From Alentia gelatinosa (taxonomy: Eukaryota > Annelida > Polychaeta > Phyllodocida > Polynoidae), in the NCBI GenBank assembly GCA_950022655.1, contig OX465580.1:99900797-99964796 (forward strand): 64,000 bases of DNA, in the 5' to 3' direction. Below are positions 20,805 to 33,004 of this stretch, piece after piece; position 1 is the stretch's first letter, and each line of letters begins with the position of its first letter. The notes beneath the pieces are model-generated. The model saw nothing but the letters and a program-made list of their open reading frames with translations. It had not been told where the DNA came from and did no database searches. A program made the translations under genes and the position numbers.

Positions 20805-22740
20805 GAAGCGGGGCTTTAGGCTAAGCTAGGACTGCCTTTGAATTGTAGGTTTGATATGGTTCTAGTATGGTGCTCGAAGTTGATATGAATCAAGAGGATG
20901 GTAAGGATTTGCAGAATCTTTGGGAATGAATAAGACTGTGTTATATGGAAGATACGGAAATGGAGCGGTTTCGGTTGGTAGAGTCCTGGAATGTGTTGGT
21001 CTGGGTAGGTCAGGATTGATAGGATGCTGAGCTTTGGCTAGAACCGGGACTAGACAGGATTACGTGAGGCCATCGTCTTTCGAAGGAGGTCGAGGTACAA
21101 GCGGGTTGTGGTCAGCTAGTTTAGTTTGATAGAAGTCTGGAAAATACAAGAACCTTGCAGCCGGTGCACTTTATAGACTTGGTTAAGGGCTGGTGGTAAA
21201 GGTGTATGAGGGGACTGCTTGTGACGGGGGTTGAGTGAGACAGGCTGCCGAGGAGGACGAGATATCGTTCCGAGATAAATCAGGGGTTACTACCGTGGCG
21301 GGCTGTCCTGGCTTTGGTACCCAGCGGCGTCGACTTCATCAGAATAGCCCGGCCCGCTTCCCACTTGATCTCGATGTGTGGCTAATGTGCAAAGGCGCAG
21401 GTCGCCAACGGGGAAACGTGGGGAGATGCGTGCGCATCAGGAGCTTCTCCGCGGAGTCTTTTGCTAAGACGTCCACTTCTACCACCTCACACACAAAGAG
21501 CACCCTTTTTACACACACCGACACCCCCTCCCCGCACAAACACACGTAACCACATAGACCGACAGCCGACAAGCCTCCTGTTTTCATTCCCTTATTTCTT
21601 TTCTTGACTCTCTCACAAGTATATTCATACGTTCCTGAACAAACATGCCGATCGCTACGATGTACTCTCTTCTCTTCCTTGCCTCCCTCCATTTTTTACA
21701 GCATCTCCCCGTCTTCCTTCCTTGCTTCCATCCTACTGTGACTTCCCCTTTTTTTTCTTTACTGCTGGCCCTCTCTCTGACCCCCTTCCCTCCTTTATCC
21801 CCTGCCCCTCTCGGGAAGCCGGGGGTTGTTTGACACCGGTACAAGTCCTTCTCATGCCTAGGAGGACAATAATTATATTTACACCATCAAAGTACTTCTT
21901 CTGAACGTAGCCGCGCGACATGTCCACTGCCACTTGGCCGCTGGATGTTTCTGCTTCATTTTGTCAGAATGCATTTGCAGTTAGTCATACCACTGCCGGC
22001 AACTTTCGTCCCCCTCAATTCACGACTGGACAAAGAAAGGAAGATAATTCTTAACTTCGATGGTAGATTCCGCTTTACTTAAAGCACCTACGTATCATGT
22101 AACCCAGTGAATTGACAGAAATACCTACTATATTCTTATCTGATTAATACCTTTTTCGAGTATAACATTTCCATATCTTTTTTGATCTCATCGACAAGCT
22201 TATGGGTTTTTTTTATTTTAGTACAAAATCACCACCAAAATTGCAGTTCGAAATTCCTAATTGTTCTCTTCATTTACCCGTATATCTGTTTCTCCTTCCG
22301 AAGGTTCTTGTTATTTCATTATCATTTCTCAATCATCTGCTCTCAAAAAGTCTTTACAAGATAAACTGATGTTAAGTACATGTTTTATGCTTTTGTATAT
22401 TTAATGTTTGTTTTTAAGTGCATAGAATGTCGTATCCGCACATATTTATTGTCACAACGTGCACACGGAGGATGTTCATAAAACATATCCTTTTTAAAGA
22501 ACGCTACCGGGAGCACATCATGTAAAGGAATTCCCCTTGACAAAAACGACCCATGGAAGTAGGCGTCCAGTTTCATGAATACCTAATTCGACAGACAATG
22601 AGCCCTGTAATGTAATTGTAATTGTTGTGGGATCTCCCATCGAATCACACAGTGATGTAAACACAATAAGGATTCACTTTTTTTTTTGGCAGTGCCCGAT
22701 CACAAAGGTCTTTGATTCTTAAATTGTGCTGAACCCTAAT
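20805..22740. other. Gene-less stretch
   Basis: A GC-rich part at 21230-21450 and a pyrimidine-rich part at 21590-21830 give several overlapping frames on both strands, none with a motif. No gene was recognised. Confidence 0.45.
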
Positions 22741-22743
22741 ATG

Positions 22744-22747
<4 letters not shown>

Positions 22748-22827
<80 letters not shown>
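22748..22827. repeat. (TA)n microsatellite
   Basis: About 80 bp of uninterrupted TA dinucleotide; frames through it read as Tyr-Ile repeats and are not genes. Confidence 0.97.
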
Positions 22828-22829
<2 letters not shown>

Positions 22830-23163
22830 TCAAGCAATCCGGTTTGTATGCTGGGTATCGAAGCCTACTCATACAATTTAATGAAAGTAAACATTGAAAT
22901 GATCAAATATATACATGAGTCCTTGGCTAATTTCTATTTATCAGCAGAAATTTTCCCTCAGAGAGTTGCTACATAATTCGAATAACTGGCATCAATTGAA
23001 TAATACCGTACTTCCCTAAAGGGATACAAATAGATGGCTCCAAACATCATTTCTCCTATTGCGTTCAACATAATTGAAATTGTGTACTGTATTTCAGGTA
23101 CTCCTTATGATTACAGGTACAGGTAAAAAAAGGAAATTGTGTAATTGCTGGTAATTTGAATAT

Positions 23164-23189
23164 AATTATTCTCTCTCTCTCCCTTTCCC

Positions 23190-23228
<39 letters not shown>
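23164..23228. repeat. (CT)n microsatellite
   Basis: CT dinucleotide repeats with a few CCC interruptions. Confidence 0.9.
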
Positions 23229-23290
23229 CTACCTCTCGAGATCTCGTTTCTTGCGTTAACCAATTTGTTGCGTATGATAATGTTATCTAA

Positions 23291-23509
23291 CCCGGCGTTT
23301 ATACTAGACGACTAAAACGCGACGACTATAGATCGTCTAGCCTATAGTCGTCACGTAGTAATCGATTACGTAATATCGGCCGCAATAGTCATCTAGCCAA
23401 GAATTTCCTCAAGCGTTTACACGATTTCTACCCATTGACTGCTGAAGGTCGTTAGGTGGTGTAAAATTAAAGAATCGCTGCTAATAATCGTCTTGTGTAA
23501 ATGCTAGGT
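23291..23509 (-). repeat. CGTCTAG-family inverted-repeat element, short copy
   Basis: The left end (CGGCGTTTATACTAGACGAC) is nearly the reverse complement of the right end of the copy finishing near 54795. The other end reads CGTCTTGTGTAAATGCTAG, so the two termini are imperfect inverted repeats, and the outer flanks CTAACC and GGTTAG are also complementary. It is about 220 bp long, shorter than its relatives at 39.5-41.0 and 53.9-54.8 kb, and is probably an internally deleted non-autonomous copy. No coding sequence is present. Confidence 0.55.
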
Positions 23510-23514
23510 TAGGA

Positions 23515-26330
23515 ACACTGTTGAGTCTAAAATCAAAACAAGTCAATCAAATTGCAAATGCAATTGACACAAAATACCTTAAAGACCAACACGTGCCATC
23601 TTTCTTAGAACTATCTTTCTATAAATATATATCTCGAATATGGCAAACAATTTATTCCAAAAAAGGGTGTATGCTCGTATCAGTATAGCATACAAATAAA
23701 AGCTGCCCTCATTGAGACAAGAATAAACAATTTACTTGTCCACTGCCTAGAACGGAGTAGAATAGCTCCCACGCATATTCTCATCTGATCTCTTTCACAT
23801 ATTAACTTTCCAGTGCGTGTTCCCATAGCAAGACGAACGGGCCCAACATGATATATCCACCACCAAACACATACTTTATTCACATAGCCACGCTCGGATG
23901 CACGTATATCCAATCCTACGCCAAGAGAATGATCTCATTCCGCGTACCTCATTAAGGGTTCGATAACATAAAAAAGCAACTCCCCAATGGGAAAACTAAG
24001 TGCACCGATAGAAATAGAGCCTGGGGACAACTGCCTCATACATCATTTTGTCATGTGCATTGCTCGAGAAAAAATAATCCCCTCAAAAAGAAGGCAGTAA
24101 AACCATGTGGCAGACCCCCTCTCTTTTTATCTTCAACTATTATGTACGATTAGACTGAGAAGAAAGAAAGCTAAGTAGGAGAGAAGCTGAATATTTAGGG
24201 AAAATATGGGAGAAAGATTCATGGGTACTTTCACAGCAAGGGGAGGACGATTTGTAACAAATTATATAAATCATATTCCTTTACCAACTACCGAGCTCGT
24301 ATTGCATTGCACTGAAGGCTAGTAGAAAGTAACTGGTTCCCGCTAGATAAGAGGGTTATACATCAGATAAGAGAGATAGAGCCGCATCCGAGATATGAAT
24401 GGCAGGTGTGATAGATTGGACAGGGGTGGCAGTGAATCAGAGACCTAACCAGGAACTTAATATGAGGAAAAAAGGGGGGGGGAGGCAAGCCATAGAGTCT
24501 GGGCAAGAGGCATAGTGAGAGATGAGGAGAAGGAGGAAGGAGAAAAAGGAAAGGGGTAAAAATGCTTACGAGATTAGAAGAAGTCTGACACAGATATAAA
24601 ATGAAACAGATAATATGACACAATAAGTGAGCAAGATAGAATAAAAGGGATAAACAGACATAGTTTGGGAATTATGAGAAGGATTAAAAAGAGAAAGAGT
24701 TAAACTGAAGAGTTCATAAAGGTGGAGGAGTCTGGCTTTCCTTATAAATAAAGAGGCAGCTACAGAAGTGTAGGGGACGGATGGAGGGACAGTAAATAAG
24801 TAGGGATAGGAAGGAGAGACAAAGTGTAAGAAGGGAGAGAGGAGTGGGAGGGAGGAAAATTTAGAAGAATTGAAGGATATGTAGGGACAGATAATAAAAG
24901 CATATGAACTATAAGGAAAGCTGAATGTATAGCAAAAAGTGAGGGGTAAGGAACTGAAACGTGACTAAGTACATAAGAGGGAGGAGTAAACTAAGGACAA
25001 CGAAGCCCAGTGCGACAGTGTAGGCAACCCCCGGAGTAGCTTTAGACATATTGCCGGCATATACCACTGAACACAGAAGTCATGCTTTAGTGGTCTGAAT
25101 CAAGGAGGGAAATGATGTTGAATTTCCCCAGATGGAGTAGTGATGTATTGGGTAAAAGAGGGCGGGGACAGGCCATCATGCAGAACGTCTCTGAACCAGC
25201 AGGCCTTTGGACCTTTGGAGGGTTGATCACGACAACCACTGGACCCCCAGTGACCCCCTCTCTCCGCCAGCACCCTTCCAGCCTGACATAGAGGATAATG
25301 CTCTGGTTGTTGTGGTGATGAAAGAATCGTACATAGAAGTACTTTGACTGAAGGAAGGAATTACAACAGGACAGTGAATATCTAGAAATTCAGAAATGTG
25401 CTGAGTTATATAATAAATAACATAAACAATGAAGACTTGTGGAACTAGTTTTTATTCCATGGAGATTTAGAAATATTGTATTAGACATGCTGGGAACGTT
25501 TGGTGACCTATATTACATAAATAAATATGGAGGTTCAGTGACTCATGTATATAAGACATCATACGAAGCCTCACGAAACTTTTATACCTCCAAAGGGAAT
25601 GGTGTGGACGTTATGCGGATATACTTCATCCAAACCAACGGTCTATTTATCCAGGTTCGGAGAAGGATTGTTAGTTCTGAATGTGAACATTCACAGGTTG
25701 ATCAGTAGGAACATTTTCTGATTGGAGTGAAATGGAAGAGTTTACCTCGTCCATACGTGCAATATAATTGTACCTAAATTTGTAATTTTTTGTAACTGTA
25801 TGGGCGGTTTTAATTAAGTGCTTGTTGAGGTTTTCTATTGAGTCATGATGTCAGCATTCCCAGGACCGCTTGTGTATTTTGAATTTATTTGGAAACATGA
25901 TAATGAAAGACGGATATGACCGTTAGAAAGTACATGGGTTCACAAGAGTGCGCACAATATCAGGTTACTGTGGGTATTAGGTGGATAATATATCGATAAC
26001 AATGGTGGAATCATGAAAGCTTCCTAGATATATATACCGTTACCTTACCGGATTACTTCAGGTGATTAGGATTACGCGGGAAGCCTTTTTCGCATATAGA
26101 AAGAGCTAAACGCCGGCGGTCCGACTGATTCGCTAAAAGACACACCGCTTCACATTGTGCCTCGTACAACGAACTAAAAGATCGGTGTGGATGGACAGTG
26201 AGAAGACTGAGATTCGCCGAATGTACAGGTGTAAAGCACGTTAATTATTCAGTACACCCCTAATGCGAAAATTGTTCTGAGCCATGTACGAGAGCAGCTT
26301 TATTAGCCGAAGAATGGAAATACATACTCA
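23515..26330. other. Gene-less stretch with a long purine-rich tract
   Basis: From about 24150 to 24990 the plus strand is strongly biased to A and G (for example 24520-24560), a polypurine asymmetry of roughly 800 bp. No gene is seen. An 89-codon plus-strand frame at 25439-25708 has ordinary amino acid composition but no recognisable domain; I left it uncalled. Confidence 0.45.
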
Positions 26331-26336
26331 ATAGTT

Positions 26337-26649
26337 CTGGTTTCAGATACAAGCGGCCGTATGCTCCGAGAAGTTGACGCGTAGTAATATCCGAGCGTAT
26401 GCGAGGATATTGCGCAGAGTCAGCTCCGAGGAGCATACAACCGCTTTTATCTGAAACCAGTCTATATTGTATTTATCATCCACTTTTTCTGGGCAAGTGG
26501 CATGTCGATATCAGTTCATTTAAGTTATGCACTATTTTCCCGTACGCACTATTTTTCCGTATGCGCCACCCGGAGCATACAACATATCAGTATGCGCCGG
26601 GTATGTCCATACAAACTTCCTATGTGTTTTCTATGGACACTTTGTATTA
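26337..26649 (+). repeat. Dispersed repeat with a 124-bp palindromic end, copy 2
   Basis: Positions 26337-26460 form a near-perfect palindrome starting CTGGTTTCAGATACAAGCGG and ending in its complement with few mismatches. The remaining part to 26649 matches copy 1 (9301-9605, opposite strand), including a stretch with CGCACTATTTTTCCGTATGC. The word GTATTAGGTGGATAATA follows at the right end and also occurs near 25974. Confidence 0.65.
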
Positions 26650-26659
26650 GGTGGATAAT

Positions 26660-28790
26660 AAAGTATGATATCTTCTGTTTAAAACATTAATCCGGTTACT
26701 TGAGGGAAAACTTACCATTACGTTCGGTCGAATTTCATGATTGATAAGGGAGGCTATTCCAGTGTGGAATAGATTTCAAGGTACAGGAAGGACCTATTCA
26801 AAATTCGGAATTGTATACAGTAATGCAAAAGAGGTTGTCGCTCATCCATTCTAATGACACAATGAAGGGTTTAAAACTGGTAATCACCGTCAAATTTCCA
26901 TGACAGGATGCAAGGCAATTTTAGTCAGAAAACTTTGTATTACAATAAGATTTTATCAGTTCACTAAGACATGTACGATGGAGACTCAGAATCTATGAAT
27001 AAATCCAGCTCGTATCAATTTATATGGAATTTTAGATATTTCCGTCGTCACTACATCAATATGATTATTAAGGCTTGACGTGGCAGCCTACGCGACTCAC
27101 TATGTTCATTAGCTATAGAAGATGATATCAATATTATGGAAGAAAAGAGGCCCTACATGGTCACTTGAATAATATCTGAAGTTTAAACCTTTGAGCTATA
27201 TCCTGAACCAAATTTGCCAAGCAAAACCTCAGTTGATAAAAACTCAGTTGATGTGCACAGTCTCCATATGGACCTACCCAAGAATACCCTTCATATTCAT
27301 TGTAGCTACAAGTATCTATATTATGGAAAAAATCCATCCTAAAGTGCAGTAAATAAAATCAGAAGTTTAAATCTGTGTTTCAGCAAGCAGGACTGACTGA
27401 TAAATAATTCTTATTTATTTTGCTGTCATATTGAACGCCATTAAATTAGGCCATCCACTTATTCATCTGATCTGTAGCTACTTGGGGATATTAACACTTT
27501 GGTTGAAACTTAAGTCTAATATGAATAGATAATGCGGAATGTACACCATATGATACCGTTATAAACATGGGGTGTAGACGGCTAGACGAGTACCCGTCAG
27601 AACTGAATCTTCCAATAAATATGACATTCTTTAAATAATTTGTGCAATAGTTTGAACTGAGATGAATGAAAACAAACCGATAAGGGAATGTTCTATGCAC
27701 TCTAAGGATTATGAATAAACTGTCAATTTCTGATGAATAGGAACAATAAACATTGAAGGCAGCCAGCATGGTCCGTGGACTGAAGATGCAGTCATTGAGT
27801 GCAAATTTAATATTGTTAGGCCCGGCATCCATCTACTATGATAGAAATTTAAGACCTCCCGACGCACTACAATAACATTCTTTAGATAGTCTAGAACACC
27901 CAACAAACGTCTAGACTAAACACATCGGCGTGCATTTACATAGCTGTGATACAATGCGTATTTACATTCACTATTATACATCTGATGAACAGATATTGCA
28001 AATGGGTGGCCAACGGTAACAACAGGATTTGTAGATGACTATACTAAGAACTAATATATGCCTGATGAACATAAATGATTATGCGCTGCAGATGATGATG
28101 ACGATGATGTTAATCAAAATAATAAAAATAGAAAATGATATGCATGATGATTTGATATCAAAACGATGTACATGATACAAAACGAGATTACAAAGATTAT
28201 CAGGATACAGCAGGTATACTAGTCCTCTACTAGCCTACTGGCCAGAAGTTTTGAACTAGTAGGCATTAATGTTACAGCATGAATTCTGGTCCTAGAAATA
28301 TGGCAAGTCATAAGCTTACCTACTCTAGTGTGGCACTCGAGGCGTAAGTGTGAGAGACATGAAAATGATGCGGAGGACAAAGGTGAAAACCGCAGGCTTC
28401 ACTTCCATACAGGGTCTGGACCTGGAGCCAAAATATATCTTTATTCTTACAATTACAGACTCGAGACTCGCCATTTTGAGTTTTCTCTGCTGAAATAGTA
28501 GCATGGAACCTTTTGACCTACAAGATCATCCCCAACTATGTATTGCCAGTGAGATTTTCCCTGGGAGTCTAAACATGTTAATTCTTTTCTAGAGAATCTA
28601 CCGTTGGCACCACGTAAGGTCCTAATAGTAGAGGACAATGGAGAAACCAAACAAGAGTTAGTCCTGTTGTTGTTTATCGCACGACGGCAACATCACGTAT
28701 TCCTGCGCGAGGCGAAGCCGAGGGCAGTATTACTCGATCTTGCCGGAGTGCCATGAACAATAACACAACTAACCCAAGTTTGGTTTAGAA
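26660..28790. other. Gene-less stretch
   Basis: No gene was recognised. A stretch near 27905 (CGTCTAGACTA followed by CACATCGGCG) recurs with small changes near 48188, a weak dispersed repeat. A 65-codon minus-strand frame at 28453-28650 has ordinary protein-like composition but no family resemblance that I can name. Confidence 0.45.
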
Positions 28791-28794
28791 TTTA

Positions 28795-28947
28795 TCCTAC
28801 CCCGCCCATCTAAATTACTTCTACATTAACAAATGACATCATTTGTCAAGTGTATCCCACTAGAGCGATATTTTTCATTTTTCTGAACTCCAGACCGAGC
28901 ACAGTGTCCCAATGTTAAGCAGAAGGAGTTTTTTATTAGGGGTAGGA
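28795..28947. mobile_element. TCCTACCCC-family MITE, 153 bp
   Basis: The ends TCCTACCCC and GGGGTAGGA are perfect 9-bp inverted repeats, flanked on both sides by TA (28793-28794 and 28948-28949), as expected for a TA target duplication. The right end (AATGTTAAGC, then TATTAGGGGTAGGA) matches the element ending at 55703. No coding capacity; non-autonomous. Confidence 0.7.
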
Positions 28948-28954
28948 TAAATAG

Positions 28955-29385
28955 TAGAACCGTTTCTGCTGAAAAGAATACAGTGTCATGGTGTTGCCAT
29001 GAAATGTATATCAGACGGCCATGTTTTGAAAATACATAAGCGCCTTTCTGCTTCAAGTTTGGATGTGTCTTCACCATGAACCTCTTGGGAACCTTCTAAG
29101 TAATTTGTACAGAGAGTGCCACTAGCGTTCGTTTTGAATTGATGATTTTCGAGAACCTGTACACACGTGCATTCTTATGCCGATGTCAGCTAATGGCAGA
29201 CTGGTGAAATCATTCAGCGTCATCGGTCAATTGAAGATGATCAAAAACGGAAATAGTAGTTTCTGCTGCTGTTATTTGCATATATGGTGTAGATATAGAC
29301 GTTCTCAGGAAATGCAGGAGTGGTTTAACTAAAAAGAGTCGTTTGCGAAAGTCATTCCTCTCAGAACTATTGAGTTCCCAGCTTA
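28955..29385. other. Gene-less stretch
   Basis: Nothing recognised between the 153-bp MITE and the larger repeat starting near 29390. Confidence 0.5.
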
Positions 29386-29586
29386 TTTAAGGTATTGGCC
29401 TTTGAGAAAATATTCCTAACTTACTATACCCATTATGTACATACTGTAAACATGTACCGTTTCGCCAGAGAATGTAAAACCGGTCCGTACGGCAAAATAC
29501 AAATCAATGGTCTGAAAGCGTCTACGAAAGGATTAGTTGTTAGGCAAAATCAAGTTGATCATTTTATTAATTTCGTGTGTATAGTA

Positions 29587-29962
29587 AGGCCACTAAAAAA
29601 AAAAATTGTTTCTCATCACCAAGCCATGAAAAATATGACGAGGGCGCTTTTTTTTTTTTCTTTTTTTTTTTGCTATATCAAAGATGGCAGACATACAGTA
29701 AAACCCTGCATAAGCGGACACCATCCGATCCGGGCCAAAGTGGCTGCTTACGCGGGGTGTCTGCTTACGCGGGGTTCCAGATTTTTACTGGCTTAACATC
29801 TAATGCATCCCTGACATCAGGAGCTTTAATTTGATACTAAATACACATACCTTTCATAATTTCTATCAAGGTTCATCTATTTAAAAAAAAAAAAAAATCA
29901 TCTAAAATCGTTTTTTCTGATGCGCGCGGTGATGAGAAACAAGTTTTTTTTTTGAGTGGCCT
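29587..29962. mobile_element. TIR element with AGGCCACT ends, inserted in the larger repeat
   Basis: The left end AGGCCACT plus an A run then TTGTTTCTCATCACC faces a right end whose complement reads AGGCCACTC plus an A run then CTTGTTTCTCATCACC. This gives terminal inverted repeats of about 33 bp. The paralogous locus at 55.9-56.0 kb lacks it, which supports mobility. No clean target duplication was seen. It is non-coding; the predicted proteins across it are shadows of T runs. Confidence 0.65.
29696..29790. mobile_element. Pogo/Tigger-like MITE fragment
   Basis: It begins CAGTAAAACCCTGCATAAGC after TA, and the far end read on the minus strand is CAGTAAAA, 9 extra bases, then CCCCGCGTAAGC. 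The CAGTA(A/G)AACC start and TA target are typical of pogo/Tigger elements. The right TA is missing, so the copy is decayed. It sits inside the AGGCCACT element. Confidence 0.45.
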
Positions 29963-30114
29963 AAGTATGTAACGACCTACCATGCTTGTACAAGCTACAA
30001 AAATCGATGATAATTTACGGTTCGTATGGAACTCAGTGTGAACGCCTCATTTACGCACAAAGCGTAAAGTATCATCTCAGTTTGTAGCTTGTATAACATG
30101 GTCAGGTCGTTCTT

Positions 30115-32915
30115 CATAATTGGCGACCCATGGCCTTTGACCCCCCCCCCCCCCCCCCCCTCCATCCTTGAGTCAAACTCTAGCACTACGCACCACATGT
30201 GCACTTCTGGTTCACTTCACGCCCCCTCATTCTTAACTTTTATCTCTTAACTTTTCTTTTATATTTTATTATTACTCTATAAGTAAATTATTTCATATAT
30301 TATTAATAATTCATTTCAAAGACCCCTTAATAATTATTGATATAAATATTGATAAGAACAACTAAAATCGTTATCATCGTTCAAAAAGTTCAATAAAATT
30401 GTACTTGCCGAAGTCCGTCCTCCTCTCTTTTATCCAGGATAAACGGTTCAATAACTACACAAGTTATTGAAACACCCGTTATTCCTTACACCCGTCCCAA
30501 GTTCACCTTCCCCGATTCTGCAATATCATTGTGTTGTATTTGCATAATGCATGATTAGAATGAACAAGCATAGAAAGAACGAGGCAAAATACCCCCCCCC
30601 CCCCCCCCCTTTGTCCTAGTGTTATCAATCTGTGACTGTTGCTATTAAAATATTCTGCAAACCCTTACCTCAGTTGTTCATGGCTTTCCTGCTGATCAGC
30701 CTATATCATTTGGATGGTATTGAAGGGATGGACAAAGGCTTGATCATACAATGGTCTTCCCATGTCCTTATCACGTTCTGTGAGTGGAGAACCATAACAT
30801 TTAGAGTTAACCAGATTAAATCAAATATTTACACAGATACAAACAGACACGTGTTACGCCGTTACAAAACACAGAGCTAAATGTCGTCTGCCTCGAAAAG
30901 ACGAAAATGTTCGCGCGCTTTGTTGTGGCCCACCACAGAAGATGGTCAGCGTTTTACGCGAACCTTGCTGGAATTGGGAAATGTCTGCTGAGCGATGTAT
31001 TGATCGCGTTATCGCGATTAGCAGTGTCAGTCAGTGGTAGTGATCTGCCCCTGTTGTCAGGAGGCTTGCTGTCAGCAATCCCTCCTTATCAGTTGTTATC
31101 GGCTGCCATCAGGCACCCAGTTCCCGCAATCTTCCCAATCGCACGATGGCTCCGTCTGGTGAGTCAAAACGGTACTACGGCCAGCACGTCACCGCCTCTT
31201 TTTTATGTGTGACGTCATTAGGTCGTTTTGGATGCTTGCAGCGTCCTCTACCGCCGGGGAGACAGTTGGATAGAAAGTGCGATAAGCAGGACAGACAGAT
31301 AGGATGACAGATCGGTAGATCGTTGAGGGGAGACGGGGTTGAGACGAGAGAGGCGGGAGCTAGTAGGTGTCCACGGTTTTTGATTTCGACACCCTTCGTT
31401 CATGACTTCAATGCAGATGCGGCTCTTAGTCCACATAAAATGTCGTCTGCTGTTGGGTGTTCCATTGTCTTCAGTACAGACCAAATTGGAGCTGGAGACA
31501 CAGCGACATGGCGCTATCATGGTGGCACAGGAGATGGGGGAACCGGTGAATGAGGGATCAGGTAAACGACATGAGCGGGTTACACAAATGCGTCAGGGTT
31601 GTCGATTATCCATAGGGAAGGGCAATGCGGCGTGCCTTCCTGACGTCACGGAAGGATCCAACAAAGATTCAACACCCATGGCAGTCATAGCTCGTGACGT
31701 CGGCCGAAATTACAATCAGATTCATGGAGGACAAAGGTATAGTATGGACACACTCACTCTACCTCCTTCCACCACGCCATCCTTACTCACTACACACCAA
31801 TTGTTCCCTCCTATGACATCTCTCACCTCATGTCATGCTTACTATTCTGCCTGTGCAAATCCCCCCCTCCCCCCACTGTTTGCCTGTCTAGCTAATTTTA
31901 TAGATTTCATCTCGCTATGAATTGAGTTAAAGATTTAAGTGTTCAAACGAATACCCTACTCCATATATTTATATTTTCTCACAAATCTTTACAGCGAAAT
32001 CCCACTCTCGGTTGTCGCCTACCTAACGCGTGAGAAGCGTGGTCAATGGTCTAACTACTTGATAGACCATTGCTCTACATTTCGCTGGGTGATGGATAAC
32101 AAAGGGAAGGTTTATTCCCTTCGCTCCATGTAGGTGTGGTTAGTGCGCGTCATAAGAATGGGGAATGTAGTTAGCTGCTTGGCACGTTGCAGTTCATGTC
32201 GGATTTGCTCGATGATAAGTCGAGGTGCTTGCTGATGGTGTTATGATAGTGACGGATTTCTCATTCCCGTGGTGTCAATGCCCTCTCGCCGACAGCCCCC
32301 CCCCCCCCCCCCCGGCCACTTCCGCCTCCTCGGCAATCCTGGTACCTTTTGAACGCGCGGAAACTCTATGCATCCATCATCGCCCAGTCGGCAAGTACGA
32401 GTCGCCTATAAAATATATGCCTCATGCAATTTGAAGTAACCTTCTCCCTCATGACGCGCCCCTAGGAAAGATGACTTATTGGCAAGTCTGGTTGCGTCGA
32501 ACTCATTAACTCCTAGAACAACCGCCAAAAACCACAGTTAAGAATTGCCGACACTGTAAGCAGTAGCAACTACTATACTATTGGTACCAACAGCCATTAT
32601 TAACACCCACAAGCTTTGCCACTAATAACCACTACAAGTAATTGCCAAATACCGTCAATCCCTGCTTTTGGAACCTACCAACAGTATATGCATCCACAAA
32701 CCACTGGCACCATGCTCCCCGATGATCACTACCAAAAAAATCCTGCAGCCACCACCAACACTACCAGCAACAAGAAATACAAGGGAAAGCAGGGTAGCTA
32801 AATCGGCAACCAGGACATGCAAACTGTAAGGTTGTAGGTTGAAGCCTTGGCAATACTGCTTTGTTTACGGTTTATCTGTTGCTCCCCATCTCATGGAGAT
32901 GGTGTATTTCTCCAT
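30115..32915. other. Gene-less stretch with homopolymer C runs and CRE palindromes
   Basis: C runs lie at 30141-30160 (20), 30592-30609 (18) and 32296-32313 (18). GC-richer sequence at 30900-31750 has TGACGTCA at 31210-31217 and 31641-31648. A 172-codon plus-strand frame (31402-31920) lies there but shows no domain. No gene called. Confidence 0.45.
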
Positions 32916-32916
32916 T

Positions 32917-33004
32917 AATCAGCTAGTATCTAGTACTATCTCCACAAGCAAAACCAGCACAATCAGCTAGTATCTAGTACTATCTCCACAAGCAAAACCA
33001 GCAC
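32917..33004. repeat. 44-bp tandem duplication (two units)
   Basis: Units 32917-32960 and 32961-33004 are identical by eye, beginning AATCAGCTAGTATCTAG and ending CCAGCAC. Confidence 0.9.

Larger units (their letters stand above)
29390..30111 (+). repeat. Larger dispersed repeat containing nested elements, copy 1
   Basis: The outer parts (about 29390-29585 and 29971-30111) match 55800-56110 in order, including GTCCGTACGG near 29485 and ACCTACCATGCTTGTACAAG near 29976. Copy 2 lacks the inserted element 29587-29962. The last part, 29971-30111, is itself an imperfect palindrome with arms of about 28 bp around CATGCTTGTACAAGCTACAAA-like sequence. Confidence 0.6.

Noticed and set aside
22645..22872. 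Tyr-Ile repeat proteins here and at 49.1, 57.5 and 59.4 kb
   Set aside because: Translations of (TA)n microsatellites.
31402..31920. 172-codon plus-strand frame
   Set aside because: No recognised family, ends in a Pro/Ser/Thr low-complexity stretch, no splice or promoter support.
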